The notes below the pieces were generated by a model. The model did not search any database. It saw only the letters and a list, made by a program, of their open reading frames with translations, and was not told the DNA's origin. This document shows, piece after piece, positions 1-6,940 of a stretch of DNA of 16,504 bases (the first letter of the stretch is position 1; every line of letters starts with the position of its first letter). The translations under genes and the position numbers were made by a program. The stretch covers positions 1 through 16,504 of the forward strand of contig JAZOQZ010000017.1 in NCBI GenBank assembly GCA_045656345.1, given 5' to 3'. Source of the DNA: SIG452 sp045656345 (GTDB lineage: Bacteria > Bacillota > Clostridia > UMGS1840).

Positions 1-50
1 GCTTCTACCATACGGATGACAACTCTATCACCCAAGGGTTTTAAATTCAT
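1..50 (-). CDS. groES: GroES co-chaperonin (10 kDa), N-terminal fragment
   Basis: Only the first 16 complete codons lie in the window; the gene runs off the left edge. The translation begins MNLKPLGDRVVIRMVE, the characteristic GroES opening. GroES forms the heptameric lid of the GroEL folding chamber in the cytosol. The ATG at 50-48 is preceded by a good ribosome binding site (CGGAGGAA on the minus strand, about 57-64). A CIRCE operator and a consensus promoter lie directly upstream, as expected for a groESL operon, so groEL is predicted just outside the window to the left. The identification rests on a short sequence, but the CIRCE element makes it secure. Confidence 0.93.
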   Translation of the reverse strand, partial: MNLKPLGDRVVIRMVE

Positions 51-97
51 GTGTAATTCCTCCGATATACTTTATTTCCATAGGATTTTCGACATTT

Positions 98-124
98 TTA
101 GCACTCTTTCGTTAAGAGTGCTAA
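98..124 (-). promoter_or_regulatory. CIRCE operator (HrcA binding site) for groES
   Basis: This is a perfect inverted repeat, TTAGCACTC - 9 bases - GAGTGCTAA, identical to the CIRCE consensus. It lies just downstream of the groES -10 box, where bound HrcA would block initiation. In Bacillota, HrcA represses groESL and dnaK operons through this element and is released by heat or protein-folding stress. HrcA control here is inferred from that known role. Confidence 0.97.
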
Positions 125-127
125 TTC

Positions 128-156
128 ATTATAGTAAAACAGGGGTGAAATAGCAA
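128..156 (-). promoter_or_regulatory. SigA-type promoter of groES
   Basis: Read on the minus strand, a -35 box TTGCTA (156-151) and a perfect -10 box TATAAT (133-128) are separated by exactly 17 bases. The predicted start lies at about 121, inside the CIRCE element, which fits repression by HrcA. Confidence 0.85.
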
Positions 157-347
157 TCATAGATAATCCTGTTTATGGTAAAATAAATTCACATTTTACT
201 TGTTTTCTTTTATTTTCTCTTGTTTTTAGAGGTTTTCCGTTTTTTTGGAAAAACAAGCCATTTTCCCGCATTTTGAAAGGAATCTGATATTTTTGATGTT
301 TTCGATAATCTTGGTATTTTCAATATTCCCAATATACCCGCTACCAT

Positions 348-378
348 AAAAAATGCCGCACCCGATCGGATGCGGCAT
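348..378 (-). terminator. Rho-independent terminator of pckG
   Basis: On the minus strand, an 11-base-pair stem (ATGCCGCATCC paired with GGGTGCGGCAT, one T-G wobble) with a GATC tetraloop is followed by a run of T. It begins about 18 bases past the pckG stop. The region 157-347 between it and the groES promoter is AT-rich; I see no gene in it. Confidence 0.9.
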
Positions 379-395
379 CATTTTGTTTGGTAAGA

Positions 396-2147
396 TTATT
401 TCTGTAATCTTGCTTTTAAGTTTTCCAGTTCAGCTGCTAATTCTTTGGGCAGTCTGTCACCGAATTTTGCGAAGAATTCGCCGATACCTTTGGTTTCTTC
501 TAACCAAACTTCTTTATCAACGCTTAACAGTTCGTCTAATACTTCGTCAGAAATATCTAAACCGGTTAAGTCTAAATCTTCTTTCTTGGGCAGGTAACCG
601 ATTTCAGTTTCAACTGCATCAACTTCGCCTGCGCATCTTGCTAAGATCCAGTTTAACACACGAACGTTGTCACCAAATCCGGGCCAGATGAATTTGCCGT
701 CTGCATTGGTTCTGAACCAGTTAACGTGGAAGATTAAGGGCAGTTTGTCAGTTTTGGTGCCCATATCTAACCAGTGCTGGAAGTAGTCACCCATATTGTA
801 TCCGCAGAAGGGAATCATAGCCATGGGGTCACGACGAACTACGCCAACTGCACCTGCAGCTGCAGCAGTAGTTTCAGAAGCCATGGTAGCACCCATGAAT
901 ACACCGTGGTTCCAGTTGAAGGACTGGTATACCAGGGGAGCAGTTTTTGCACGTCTGCCGCCGAATACGATTGCGGACAGGGGTACACCTGCGGTGGATT
1001 CAAATTCGGAAGAGATGCAAGGACACTGAGCAGCGGGTGCGGTGAATCTGGAGTTGGGATGTGCACCTTTTACGCCGGATTCAGGAGTCCAGGGGTTACC
1101 TAACCAGTCGGTACCGGTTGCAGGAGCATCGCCGTCCATACCTTCCCACCATACAGTGTTGTCATCTTTCAAGAACACGTTGGTGAAGATGGTGTTTTTC
1201 ATAGTGGTAGCCAATGCGTTGGGGTTGGTTTTGTTGGAGGTACCGGGAGCAACGCCGAAGAAACCAGCTTCGGGATTCATAGCCCACAGTCTGCCGTCTT
1301 CACCAACACGGATCCAAGCGATATCATCACCTACGGTATATACTTTGTAACCTTTTAAGATAGAGGGAGGAATTAACATTGCCAGGTTGGTTTTACCACA
1401 AGCAGAGGGGAACGCTGCAGCAATGTATTTCACTTCGCCTTTGGGATTTTCTAAGCCTAAGATGAGCATGTGTTCAGCCATCCAGCCTTCTTTTTTGCCC
1501 AGGTAGCTTGCAATACGCAGAGCCAGACATTTTTTACCTAAGAGTACGTTTCCGCCGTATGCGGAGTTGATGCTCCAGATGGTGTTGTCCTGGGGGAAAT
1601 GCATAATATATCTTTCATCGGGGTTTACATCTTTACAAGCGTGTAAACATTTGGTGAAATCTGCGCTGTCACCCAGCTGTTTTTCAGCCTGGATACCAAC
1701 ACGGGTCATAATAGCCATGTTTAATACAACATAAATGCTGTCGGTGATTTCGATACCAACTTTAGAGAAGGGAGAGCCTAAAACGCCCATGATGAAAGGA
1801 ATTACATACATGGTTTTGCCAGCCATGGAACCATCGAACAGTTTGCCTAATTTTTCATAAGCAGCTTTGGGGTCCATCCAGTTGTTGGTGGGACCTGCTT
1901 CTTCTTCGCTAGTTGCACAGATGAAGGTTCTGTCTTCTACACGAGCAACGTCATTCTGAGCAGTTCTGTGATAGAAACATCCGGGTAATTTTTCCTGGTC
2001 TAAGCGAATGATTTCGCCGGATTTGCAGGACTGTTCTCTTAAGCTTTCCAGCTGTTCTTCGCTTCCGTCAATCCATACTACGTTTGCGGGTTTTACCAGG
2101 TTTTTCATTTCTTCAACCCAGCTTAACACAAATTTGTTGTCAGTCAT
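396..2147 (-). CDS. pckG: Phosphoenolpyruvate carboxykinase (GTP)
   Basis: This cytosolic enzyme interconverts oxaloacetate + GTP and PEP + CO2 + GDP. The 583-residue length fits the GTP-dependent family (about 590-620) rather than the ATP family. Visible motifs are GGNVLLGKKCLALR (198-211); the P-loop FPSACGKTN at 246-254 with the hyper-reactive Cys250 typical of GTP-PEPCK; the metal-binding VGDDIAW (272-278); NPEAGFFGVAPGT (291-303); and FNWNHGVFMGAT (410-421). The ATG at 2147 is preferred over an upstream in-frame ATG at 2231, because AGGAG lies 7 bases before it and family similarity begins there; the earlier start would lie in the predicted leader. In anaerobes the enzyme can run towards oxaloacetate, but the direction cannot be read from sequence. 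It has its own promoter and terminator. Confidence 0.96.
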   Translation of the reverse strand: MTDNKFVLSWVEEMKNLVKPANVVWIDGSEEQLESLREQSCKSGEIIRLDQEKLPGCFYHRTAQNDVARVEDRTFICATSEEEAGPTNNWMDPKAAYEKLGKLFDGSMAGKTMYVIPFIMGVLGSPFSKVGIEITDSIYVVLNMAIMTRVGIQAEKQLGDSADFTKCLHACKDVNPDERYIMHFPQDNTIWSINSAYGGNVLLGKKCLALRIASYLGKKEGWMAEHMLILGLENPKGEVKYIAAAFPSACGKTNLAMLIPPSILKGYKVYTVGDDIAWIRVGEDGRLWAMNPEAGFFGVAPGTSNKTNPNALATTMKNTIFTNVFLKDDNTVWWEGMDGDAPATGTDWLGNPWTPESGVKGAHPNSRFTAPAAQCPCISSEFESTAGVPLSAIVFGGRRAKTAPLVYQSFNWNHGVFMGATMASETTAAAAGAVGVVRRDPMAMIPFCGYNMGDYFQHWLDMGTKTDKLPLIFHVNWFRTNADGKFIWPGFGDNVRVLNWILARCAGEVDAVETEIGYLPKKEDLDLTGLDISDEVLDELLSVDKEVWLEETKGIGEFFAKFGDRLPKELAAELENLKARLQK

Positions 2148-2244
2148 ACTAATAACTCCTTTTTTCTGTATATTAACTGTATTTTTAATCATTTTCAAAG
2201 GGTGCGATTCGTCATAAAATCCTATTCCCACCCATTATACCACC

Positions 2245-2273
2245 ATAATAACACACTTTCTTTTTTTTGGCAA
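2245..2273 (-). promoter_or_regulatory. Promoter of pckG
   Basis: On the minus strand, -35 TTGCCA (2273-2268) and -10 TATTAT (2250-2245) are 17 bases apart, leaving a leader of about 90 bases. Upstream of the -35 box are several A-tracts (2277-2307), like an UP element. A second -10-like hexamer, TATAAT at 2239-2234, has no matching -35 box. The segment 2274-2327 up to the rsmA stop is almost entirely T-rich on the plus strand and holds no gene. Confidence 0.75.
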
Positions 2274-2327
2274 GTGTTTTTTCTGATTTTTTTGATTTTT
2301 TTTGTTTATTTGGAATTGTTTTGTTTT

Positions 2328-3131
2328 TTATTTTCCCTGCTCACACATCAGGTCACTTAACTTGCAAAAATCCGAAAGGGATAGCTTTTCTCCGCGAATG
2401 GTTTCAGATAATCCGCAGGCGGTAATCAGCCCAACTGCTTCTTCGCGGGAAATCGAAAAACTTTGCATCAGACAGTTGGACAAGGTTTTTCGTCTGTTGG
2501 AGAATGCCGCTTTTACCACAGAGAAGAAATGTTTTTCATTTTTGGGGGCAACTGCTTTTTCATTGCGGAAAGACAGTTTCATCACCGCAGAGGTTACTTT
2601 CGGGATGGGGTCAAAAGCTTCGGGCGGCACGGTAAACAGCAGTTCGGTATCACAATGATAATTACAGAACACCGAAATGGCACCGTAATCTTTTTCGGTA
2701 TGGTCAGCACAGATTCTTTTTGCCACTTCCAGCTGCACCATCACGGTTAAAGACTTCAACCCGCAAGGATTTTCCACCAGTTTGGTGATGATGGGAGTGG
2801 TAATATAGTAGGGCAGATTTGCCACCACAATCATATTGTCGGTGACGATTTTGGAAAGGTCGGTTTCCAAAATGTCTGCATTGATAATTTTGAAATTTTC
2901 ACGGTGACCGTGTTTTTTCACCAGATTGTGATACAAGCGGTCGTCAATTTCCACCGCCACCACATTTCTGGCGCGTTCCACCAATAAATCGGTAACCGCA
3001 CCAAGACCGGGACCGATTTCCAGCACATCGGTGTCCCGATTTACACCGGATTGGGTTACAATATTATCAATCACCGAGTCATCCTGCAAAAAGTTTTGCC
3101 CCAGTGATTTTTTTGCCACAATTTTTGCCAT
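2328..3131 (-). CDS. rsmA: 16S rRNA (adenine(1518)-N(6)/adenine(1519)-N(6))-dimethyltransferase RsmA (KsgA)
   Basis: RsmA dimethylates two adjacent adenines in the 3'-terminal hairpin of 16S rRNA during late 30S assembly, using S-adenosylmethionine. The protein has 267 residues, normal for the family. It opens with KKSLGQNFLQD (7-17), followed by SAM motif I LEIGPGLGAVT (37-47), the acidic VEIDDRL (60-66), NADILE (84-89), and the catalytic NLPYYITTP (105-113). The C-terminal small domain contains FSNRRKTL (210-217). The start at 3131 (MAKIVAKKS) has GGAAGG upstream; a longer in-frame extension to 3281 would cross the promoter and is not family-like. The gene has its own consensus promoter. 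No terminator is visible before pckG, so read-through into pckG is possible. Confidence 0.97.
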   Translation of the reverse strand: MAKIVAKKSLGQNFLQDDSVIDNIVTQSGVNRDTDVLEIGPGLGAVTDLLVERARNVVAVEIDDRLYHNLVKKHGHRENFKIINADILETDLSKIVTDNMIVVANLPYYITTPIITKLVENPCGLKSLTVMVQLEVAKRICADHTEKDYGAISVFCNYHCDTELLFTVPPEAFDPIPKVTSAVMKLSFRNEKAVAPKNEKHFFSVVKAAFSNRRKTLSNCLMQSFSISREEAVGLITACGLSETIRGEKLSLSDFCKLSDLMCEQGK

Positions 3132-3188
3132 ACCGTTTATTTCCTTCCTTTGATGTTCGGAATTGTTCGACCAGATTTTCTCGTATAC

Positions 3189-3217
3189 ATCATACCATAA
3201 AAATATCGTGGTGTCAA
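3189..3217 (-). promoter_or_regulatory. SigA promoter of rsmA
   Basis: On the minus strand, a perfect -35 TTGACA (3217-3212) and -10 TATGAT (3194-3189) have a 17-base spacer. Transcription would start near 3182, giving a leader of about 50 bases. Confidence 0.88.
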
Positions 3218-3295
3218 ATATTCGGCACATCTTTTTCGTATTTTTTTGACAAAAATGTTTATACTGTAAAGAGTATTGCAAAAAGGAGTGAATCT

Positions 3296-4342
3296 ATGAA
3301 AACAGCGTTGGTGTTGGGCGGTGGCGGCTCGCGGGGTTCTTATCAGTTGGGCGTGTGGAAGGCTCTTCGGGAGCTGAACATCCGTCCCGATATTATCACA
3401 GGCACTTCGGTGGGCGCCTTAAACGGTGCTCTGATGGTACAGGGCACGTTTGAGAAAGCAGTAAAGCTCTGGGAAACTCTGGACACCACTTCCATCTTCG
3501 ATTTTCCCAAAGAACCCGACTTTTTCGCCTATACAAAAGCATTTTTAAAACAGGGCGGAATCTGTCGGAACGGGTTGGAAACGCTGATGAAAAATCATCT
3601 TTTGGAAGATGTGATCCGCACTTCTCCCATAACGTTTGGAATGATGCTGACCCGCAAGGAAGATCTGGAGCCATGCCCTGTGTTTACGGAAGATATTCCC
3701 AAAGGAGCACTCAACGACTACCTGATGGCAACCACCGCTTGCTTCCCTGCGGCAAAATGCCACACCGTTTCGGGGGTGGAATACATGGACGGCGGCTACT
3801 GCGACAATCTGCCCGTTGAATTGGCAAAAGCCAAAGGTGCCCACAAAATTATTGCCGTTAGTCTGGACACTCCCATAGCAAAAGAACAAGTGCTCGCCGA
3901 AGAAAATCTCACCCTCATTTACCCTCGATGGAACCTGGGAAACTGGCTGGTTTTCCATAAGGAAAACACGAAACGCAACATCCGTTTGGGGTATCTGGAC
4001 GCCTTAAAATCCTTTGGTGTTTACGGCGGAGATGCTTTCACCTTCCGAAAAAACACATTTTGGGAGTTATCCCGACAAAAACAGCTCTCTTATTTCCGCT
4101 GGAAACGGTTATTGCAATCCGAAAGACTGTTCCCCGAGGGTTACAGTGCAGAAGAACTTCTGAAAAAATCGGCAGAAACCGTGGGAAAACTGCTTAGAAT
4201 CAGCCCTTACCGTGTGTACACAGCCGAATCCTTACTAAAAGCAATCCGTCGGAAATTGAGTTGTCCAAAAATAATGATAAATCAATCTCCCGAAAATCAG
4301 GAAGAACAGCTTGCAGCAGCCTTCTTATCTGTTTTCATATAA
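3296..4342 (+). CDS. Patatin-like phospholipase family protein (RssA-type)
   Basis: This is a predicted serine acyl hydrolase acting on lipids through a Ser-Asp dyad. In the 348-residue protein the oxyanion-hole glycine motif GGGGSRG is at 8-14, the nucleophile elbow GTSVG at 36-40 (Ser38) and the DGG motif at 165-167 (Asp165), so the active site is complete. No signal peptide or membrane segment is visible, so it is probably cytosolic or membrane-associated. The ATG at 3296 is chosen because AAGGAG lies just upstream and GGGGSRG then sits at the expected distance from the N-terminus; an in-frame upstream start at 3104 would overlap rsmA. A TATACT hexamer at 3260-3265 could be its -10 box but lacks a good -35; a TTGACA at 3246-3251 is badly spaced from it. 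The natural substrate is unknown. Confidence 0.9.
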   Translation: MKTALVLGGGGSRGSYQLGVWKALRELNIRPDIITGTSVGALNGALMVQGTFEKAVKLWETLDTTSIFDFPKEPDFFAYTKAFLKQGGICRNGLETLMKNHLLEDVIRTSPITFGMMLTRKEDLEPCPVFTEDIPKGALNDYLMATTACFPAAKCHTVSGVEYMDGGYCDNLPVELAKAKGAHKIIAVSLDTPIAKEQVLAEENLTLIYPRWNLGNWLVFHKENTKRNIRLGYLDALKSFGVYGGDAFTFRKNTFWELSRQKQLSYFRWKRLLQSERLFPEGYSAEELLKKSAETVGKLLRISPYRVYTAESLLKAIRRKLSCPKIMINQSPENQEEQLAAAFLSVFI

Positions 4343-4375
4343 AAAAAGAGCCTCCCCGATGGGACGCTCTTTTTT
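4341..4375. terminator. Bidirectional terminator between the phospholipase gene and nfnB
   Basis: A hairpin (GAGC-C-TCCC, loop CGAT, GGGA-C-GCTC; one C-C mismatch) is flanked by a run of A on the left and a run of T on the right. It can therefore end transcription on both strands. It lies between two convergent genes, which fits. Confidence 0.9.
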
Positions 4376-4379
4376 CTTA

Positions 4380-5765
4380 TTATTTATTTTCCAGATATTC
4401 CATAATGGATTTTGCAGCAGTTTTTCCTGCACCCATCGCCAGAATAACGGTTGCGGCACCGGTTACTGCATCGCCGCCGGCATACACACCTGTACGGGAG
4501 GTTTTGCCATTCTCATCAGTCACAATACAACCGTGAGAATTGGTTTCCAGCCCCTCAGTGGTGCTCTTGATTAAGGGATTGGGAGAGGTTCCGATGGACA
4601 TAATCGCCGCATCCACATCCAGCACAAATTCGCTGTTTTCCTTTACAACAGGACGTCTTCTGCCGGATTCATCAGGTTCACCCAGTTCCATTTCCACGCA
4701 ACGGATGCCCGAAACAAATTTGTTTTCATCCCCCAGAATTTCCACAGGATTGCAAAGCACTTTGAAATGGATGCCTTCTTCCATAGCGTGTTCCACTTCT
4801 TCTTTTCTGGCAGGCATTTCCTCTAAAGAACGACGGTACACCACATACACATTTTCTGCACCCAGACGTTTTGCACAGCGGGCAGCATCCATAGCAACAT
4901 TACCGCCGCCTACAACTGCCACATTTTTCGCATGCAATACGGGAGTTTTGGAATCTTCCCGATATGCTTTCATTAAGTTCACACGGGTTAAAAACTCATT
5001 GGCAGAATATACGCCGTTTAAATTTTCGCCGGGAATTTTCATAAATCTGGGAAGACCTGCGCCGGAACCGATAAACACCGCATCAAAACCTTCCTCAAAC
5101 AGTTCGTCAACCGCTAAGGTTTTACCCACAACCACGTTGGTTTCCACGGTAACGCCAATTTCTTTTAATTTTTCAATTTCAGCCTGCACAATGGCTTTGG
5201 GCAAACGGAATTCGGGAATACCGTACACCAACACACCGCCTGCAACGTGCAACGCTTCAAACACGGTAACGCTGTATCCTTCTTTTGCCAGGTCCCCGGC
5301 ACAGGTCAAACCTGCAGGGCCGGAACCGATCACTGCCACTTTTTTTCCGTTGGGTTTGATTTCAGGCTGTTCTTTTTTGCCGTGTTCACGGTGCCAGTCT
5401 GCCACAAAACGTTCCAGTCTGCCGATGGCAACAGGTTCCCCTTTGATGCCACGCACACATTTGGCTTCACACTGGGATTCCTGAGGACAAACACGTCCGC
5501 AAACTGCAGGTAAAGATGTGGATTTGTTTAAAATCTGATACGCGCCTTCTAAATCTTCTTCTTTGATTTTCTGGATGAAGGCAGGAATATCAATAGCAAC
5601 GGGACATCCGCCCACACAGGGTTTGTGCTTACAACCGAGGCAACGCTCCGCTTCATCTTTTGCCTGCTCTAAGGTGTACCCCAAAGCAACCTCGGAGAAA
5701 TTTTTATTACGGATATCCGCCTCCTGATGAGGCATGGGATTTTTTTGTAAAGACATATTCGGCAT
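4380..5765 (-). CDS. nfnB: NfnB: large subunit of the electron-bifurcating NADH-dependent reduced ferredoxin:NADP+ oxidoreductase (GltA-like)
   Basis: NfnAB couples NADPH, ferredoxin and NAD+ by flavin-based electron bifurcation in the cytosol of anaerobes; NfnB carries the bifurcating FAD and the NADP(H) site. In the 461 residues, two four-cysteine sets for [4Fe-4S] clusters are seen: Cys42/45/50/54 and Cys89/93/99/103. Next come the FAD motif GSGPAG (147-152), the second dinucleotide motif GGGNVA (286-291) and the C-terminal FAD contact YAGGD (428-432). Sequence alone resembles the glutamate synthase small subunit and would often be annotated gltA. The adjacent nfnA makes NfnB the better call; no glutamate synthase large subunit is seen here. 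It starts 1 base after the nfnA stop, with AGGGGGG at the end of nfnA as the ribosome binding site, so the two are translationally coupled. Confidence 0.9.
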   Translation of the reverse strand: MPNMSLQKNPMPHQEADIRNKNFSEVALGYTLEQAKDEAERCLGCKHKPCVGGCPVAIDIPAFIQKIKEEDLEGAYQILNKSTSLPAVCGRVCPQESQCEAKCVRGIKGEPVAIGRLERFVADWHREHGKKEQPEIKPNGKKVAVIGSGPAGLTCAGDLAKEGYSVTVFEALHVAGGVLVYGIPEFRLPKAIVQAEIEKLKEIGVTVETNVVVGKTLAVDELFEEGFDAVFIGSGAGLPRFMKIPGENLNGVYSANEFLTRVNLMKAYREDSKTPVLHAKNVAVVGGGNVAMDAARCAKRLGAENVYVVYRRSLEEMPARKEEVEHAMEEGIHFKVLCNPVEILGDENKFVSGIRCVEMELGEPDESGRRRPVVKENSEFVLDVDAAIMSIGTSPNPLIKSTTEGLETNSHGCIVTDENGKTSRTGVYAGGDAVTGAATVILAMGAGKTAAKSIMEYLENK

Positions 5766-5766
5766 C

Positions 5767-6606
5767 TTATTTTACCCCCCTAAAGAGATTACAGGTTTCT
5801 TCGTGACGGTGACGTTCAAATCCAAAATATGTGCGGGAACGCTGAATTGCTTCGTCAAAATCTACCAAGTGACCGTCAAAATCAGGACCGTCTACACAGG
5901 CAAATTTAGTTTCTCCGCCAACGGTTAAACGGCAACCGCCGCACATACCTGTGCCGTCAATCATCACAGGATTCATACTAACTGTGGTTTTTACGCCGTA
6001 TTCTTTGGTTAATTTACATACAAACTTCATCATAATAAGCGGACCGATTACGATAACTTCGTCATACTGTTCGCCGCTTTCGATAAGAGCCTTCAGAGCA
6101 TCGGTAACCAATCCTTTTTCCCCGTAGGAACCGTCATCAGTCATCATGCAAAGACGGTTACTTACCGCTTTGAATTCGTCTTCCAAAATCACTAAATCTT
6201 TGTTTCTGAAACCTACCACAGAATGCACTTCGGTGCCCTGTTTATGCAATGCTTTGGCAATGGGATACGCAATGGCACAACCTACGCCACCGCCCACAAC
6301 TGCCACTTTCTTTAATCCTTCAATCTTGGTAGGAACCCCCAAAGGACCCACAAAATCGTGAATACATTCGCCTTCGGGAATGTGATTGAGCTGTTCGGTG
6401 GATGCACCAACCACCTGAAAAATCACGGTCACGGTACCTGCCACAGGATCGGTATCCGCAACAGTTAAGGGAATACGTTCACCGTTTTCGTCCACTCTTA
6501 AAATGATGAACTGACCGGGCAACGCTTTTTTCGCAACGCGGGGAGCTTTCACCGCAATTCTGGTAACGGTGGGATTCAACTCTTCCCGTTTGGTAATCTG
6601 AAACAT
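5767..6606 (-). CDS. nfnA: NfnA: small subunit of the electron-bifurcating NADH-dependent reduced ferredoxin:NADP+ oxidoreductase
   Basis: NfnA carries FAD, an NAD(H) site and a [2Fe-2S] cluster, and passes electrons between NAD(H) and NfnB. It is related to PyrK and to sulfide dehydrogenase subunit B. The 279-residue protein has an FAD-binding RIPLTVAD (44-51), the nucleotide motif VVGGGVGCA (103-111), and the cluster segment DGTGMCGGC at 217-225 with a further Cys237. The ligands are therefore Asp217, Cys222, Cys225 and Cys237. The Asp in place of the first PyrK cysteine is a known mark of NfnA and supports this call over PyrK. The ATG at 6606 has GAGG upstream. nfnA is the first gene of a two-gene operon with its own promoter. 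Confidence 0.9.
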   Translation of the reverse strand: MFQITKREELNPTVTRIAVKAPRVAKKALPGQFIILRVDENGERIPLTVADTDPVAGTVTVIFQVVGASTEQLNHIPEGECIHDFVGPLGVPTKIEGLKKVAVVGGGVGCAIAYPIAKALHKQGTEVHSVVGFRNKDLVILEDEFKAVSNRLCMMTDDGSYGEKGLVTDALKALIESGEQYDEVIVIGPLIMMKFVCKLTKEYGVKTTVSMNPVMIDGTGMCGGCRLTVGGETKFACVDGPDFDGHLVDFDEAIQRSRTYFGFERHRHEETCNLFRGVK

Positions 6607-6653
6607 ATAAAAACCTCACTTTCGTATTCATAGGAATACCAAACTGTTTCACT

Positions 6654-6708
6654 TGTAAAAGAAAATGATGTGTTTTGTCCTCTTTAAGAACATAAAGCAT
6701 CTTTTACA
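6654..6708. repeat. Inverted repeat in the nfnAB leader
   Basis: TGTAAAAG (6654-6661) and CTTTTACA (6701-6708) form an 8-base inverted repeat with a 39-base spacer, between the predicted transcription start and the ribosome binding site of nfnA. A similar TTGTAAAG overlaps the -35 box (6736-6743). It could be an operator or the base of a leader RNA stem; I recognise no known regulator site. Confidence 0.4.
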
Positions 6709-6712
6709 TTTC

Positions 6713-6742
6713 AGTATAGCACAGAATAGTGTCATTTGTAAA
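6713..6742 (-). promoter_or_regulatory. Promoter of nfnAB
   Basis: On the minus strand, -35 TTTACA (6742-6737) and -10 TATACT (6718-6713) have an 18-base spacer. The start would fall near 6706, giving a leader of about 100 bases. Confidence 0.7.
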
Positions 6743-6819
6743 GTTTTTTTTGAAAAAAGGAAACTTTTTTCTTCCTTTTGATTATTTCCAAAAAGGGATA
6801 GAAATAATACATTATATAA

Positions 6820-6848
6820 TTGACAGAATAAAATAATTATGTTATACT
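6820..6848 (+). promoter_or_regulatory. SigA promoter of the RNase J - murT - gatD - csaB operon
   Basis: A perfect -35 TTGACA (6820-6825) and -10 TATACT (6843-6848) have a 17-base spacer. No further convincing promoter is seen between the genes down to 14645, so this probably drives all six genes. The predicted leader is about 85 bases. Confidence 0.88.
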
Positions 6849-6885
6849 ATAATGAATATTATATGTTCGGACATTTTCGGCAAAC

Positions 6886-6933
6886 GGAACCGACTGCGGT
6901 GTCGGTATCCTGATGCCTGACAATTACAGGAGG
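6886..6933 (+). promoter_or_regulatory. Structured 5' leader of the RNase J gene
   Basis: A hairpin pairs GGA-ACCGAC (6886-6894) with GTCGGT-A-TCC (6901-6910), nine pairs with one bulged base and a six-base loop. A second possible stem pairs TCCTG (6908-6912) with CAGGA (6927-6931), covering part of the AGGAGG ribosome binding site (6928-6933). The two stems share bases 6908-6910 and so cannot fully form together. Regulatory function is inference. Confidence 0.45.
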
Positions 6934-6940
6934 ATTATTT

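Noticed and set aside
353..691. Plus-strand open frame of 112 codons
   Set aside because: It starts inside the pckG terminator hairpin and runs antisense to pckG; composition-driven shadow.
3246..3274. TTGACA at 3246-3251 as the -35 box of the phospholipase promoter
   Set aside because: At a 17-base spacing the -10 would read AAGAGT; the nearby TATACT is only 8 bases away. The hexamer is probably fortuitous, or part of a non-standard promoter.
4540..5484. Long open frame (314 codons) on the plus strand
   Set aside because: It lies entirely opposite nfnB, whose motifs and coupling to nfnA are unmistakable. The frame has no recognisable domain and no ribosome binding site context.
4380..5765. 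Calling this gene glutamate synthase small subunit (gltA/gltD)
   Set aside because: The fold is shared, but the adjacent coupled gene is NfnA with the diagnostic Asp217/3-Cys cluster site, and no large glutamate synthase subunit is present.
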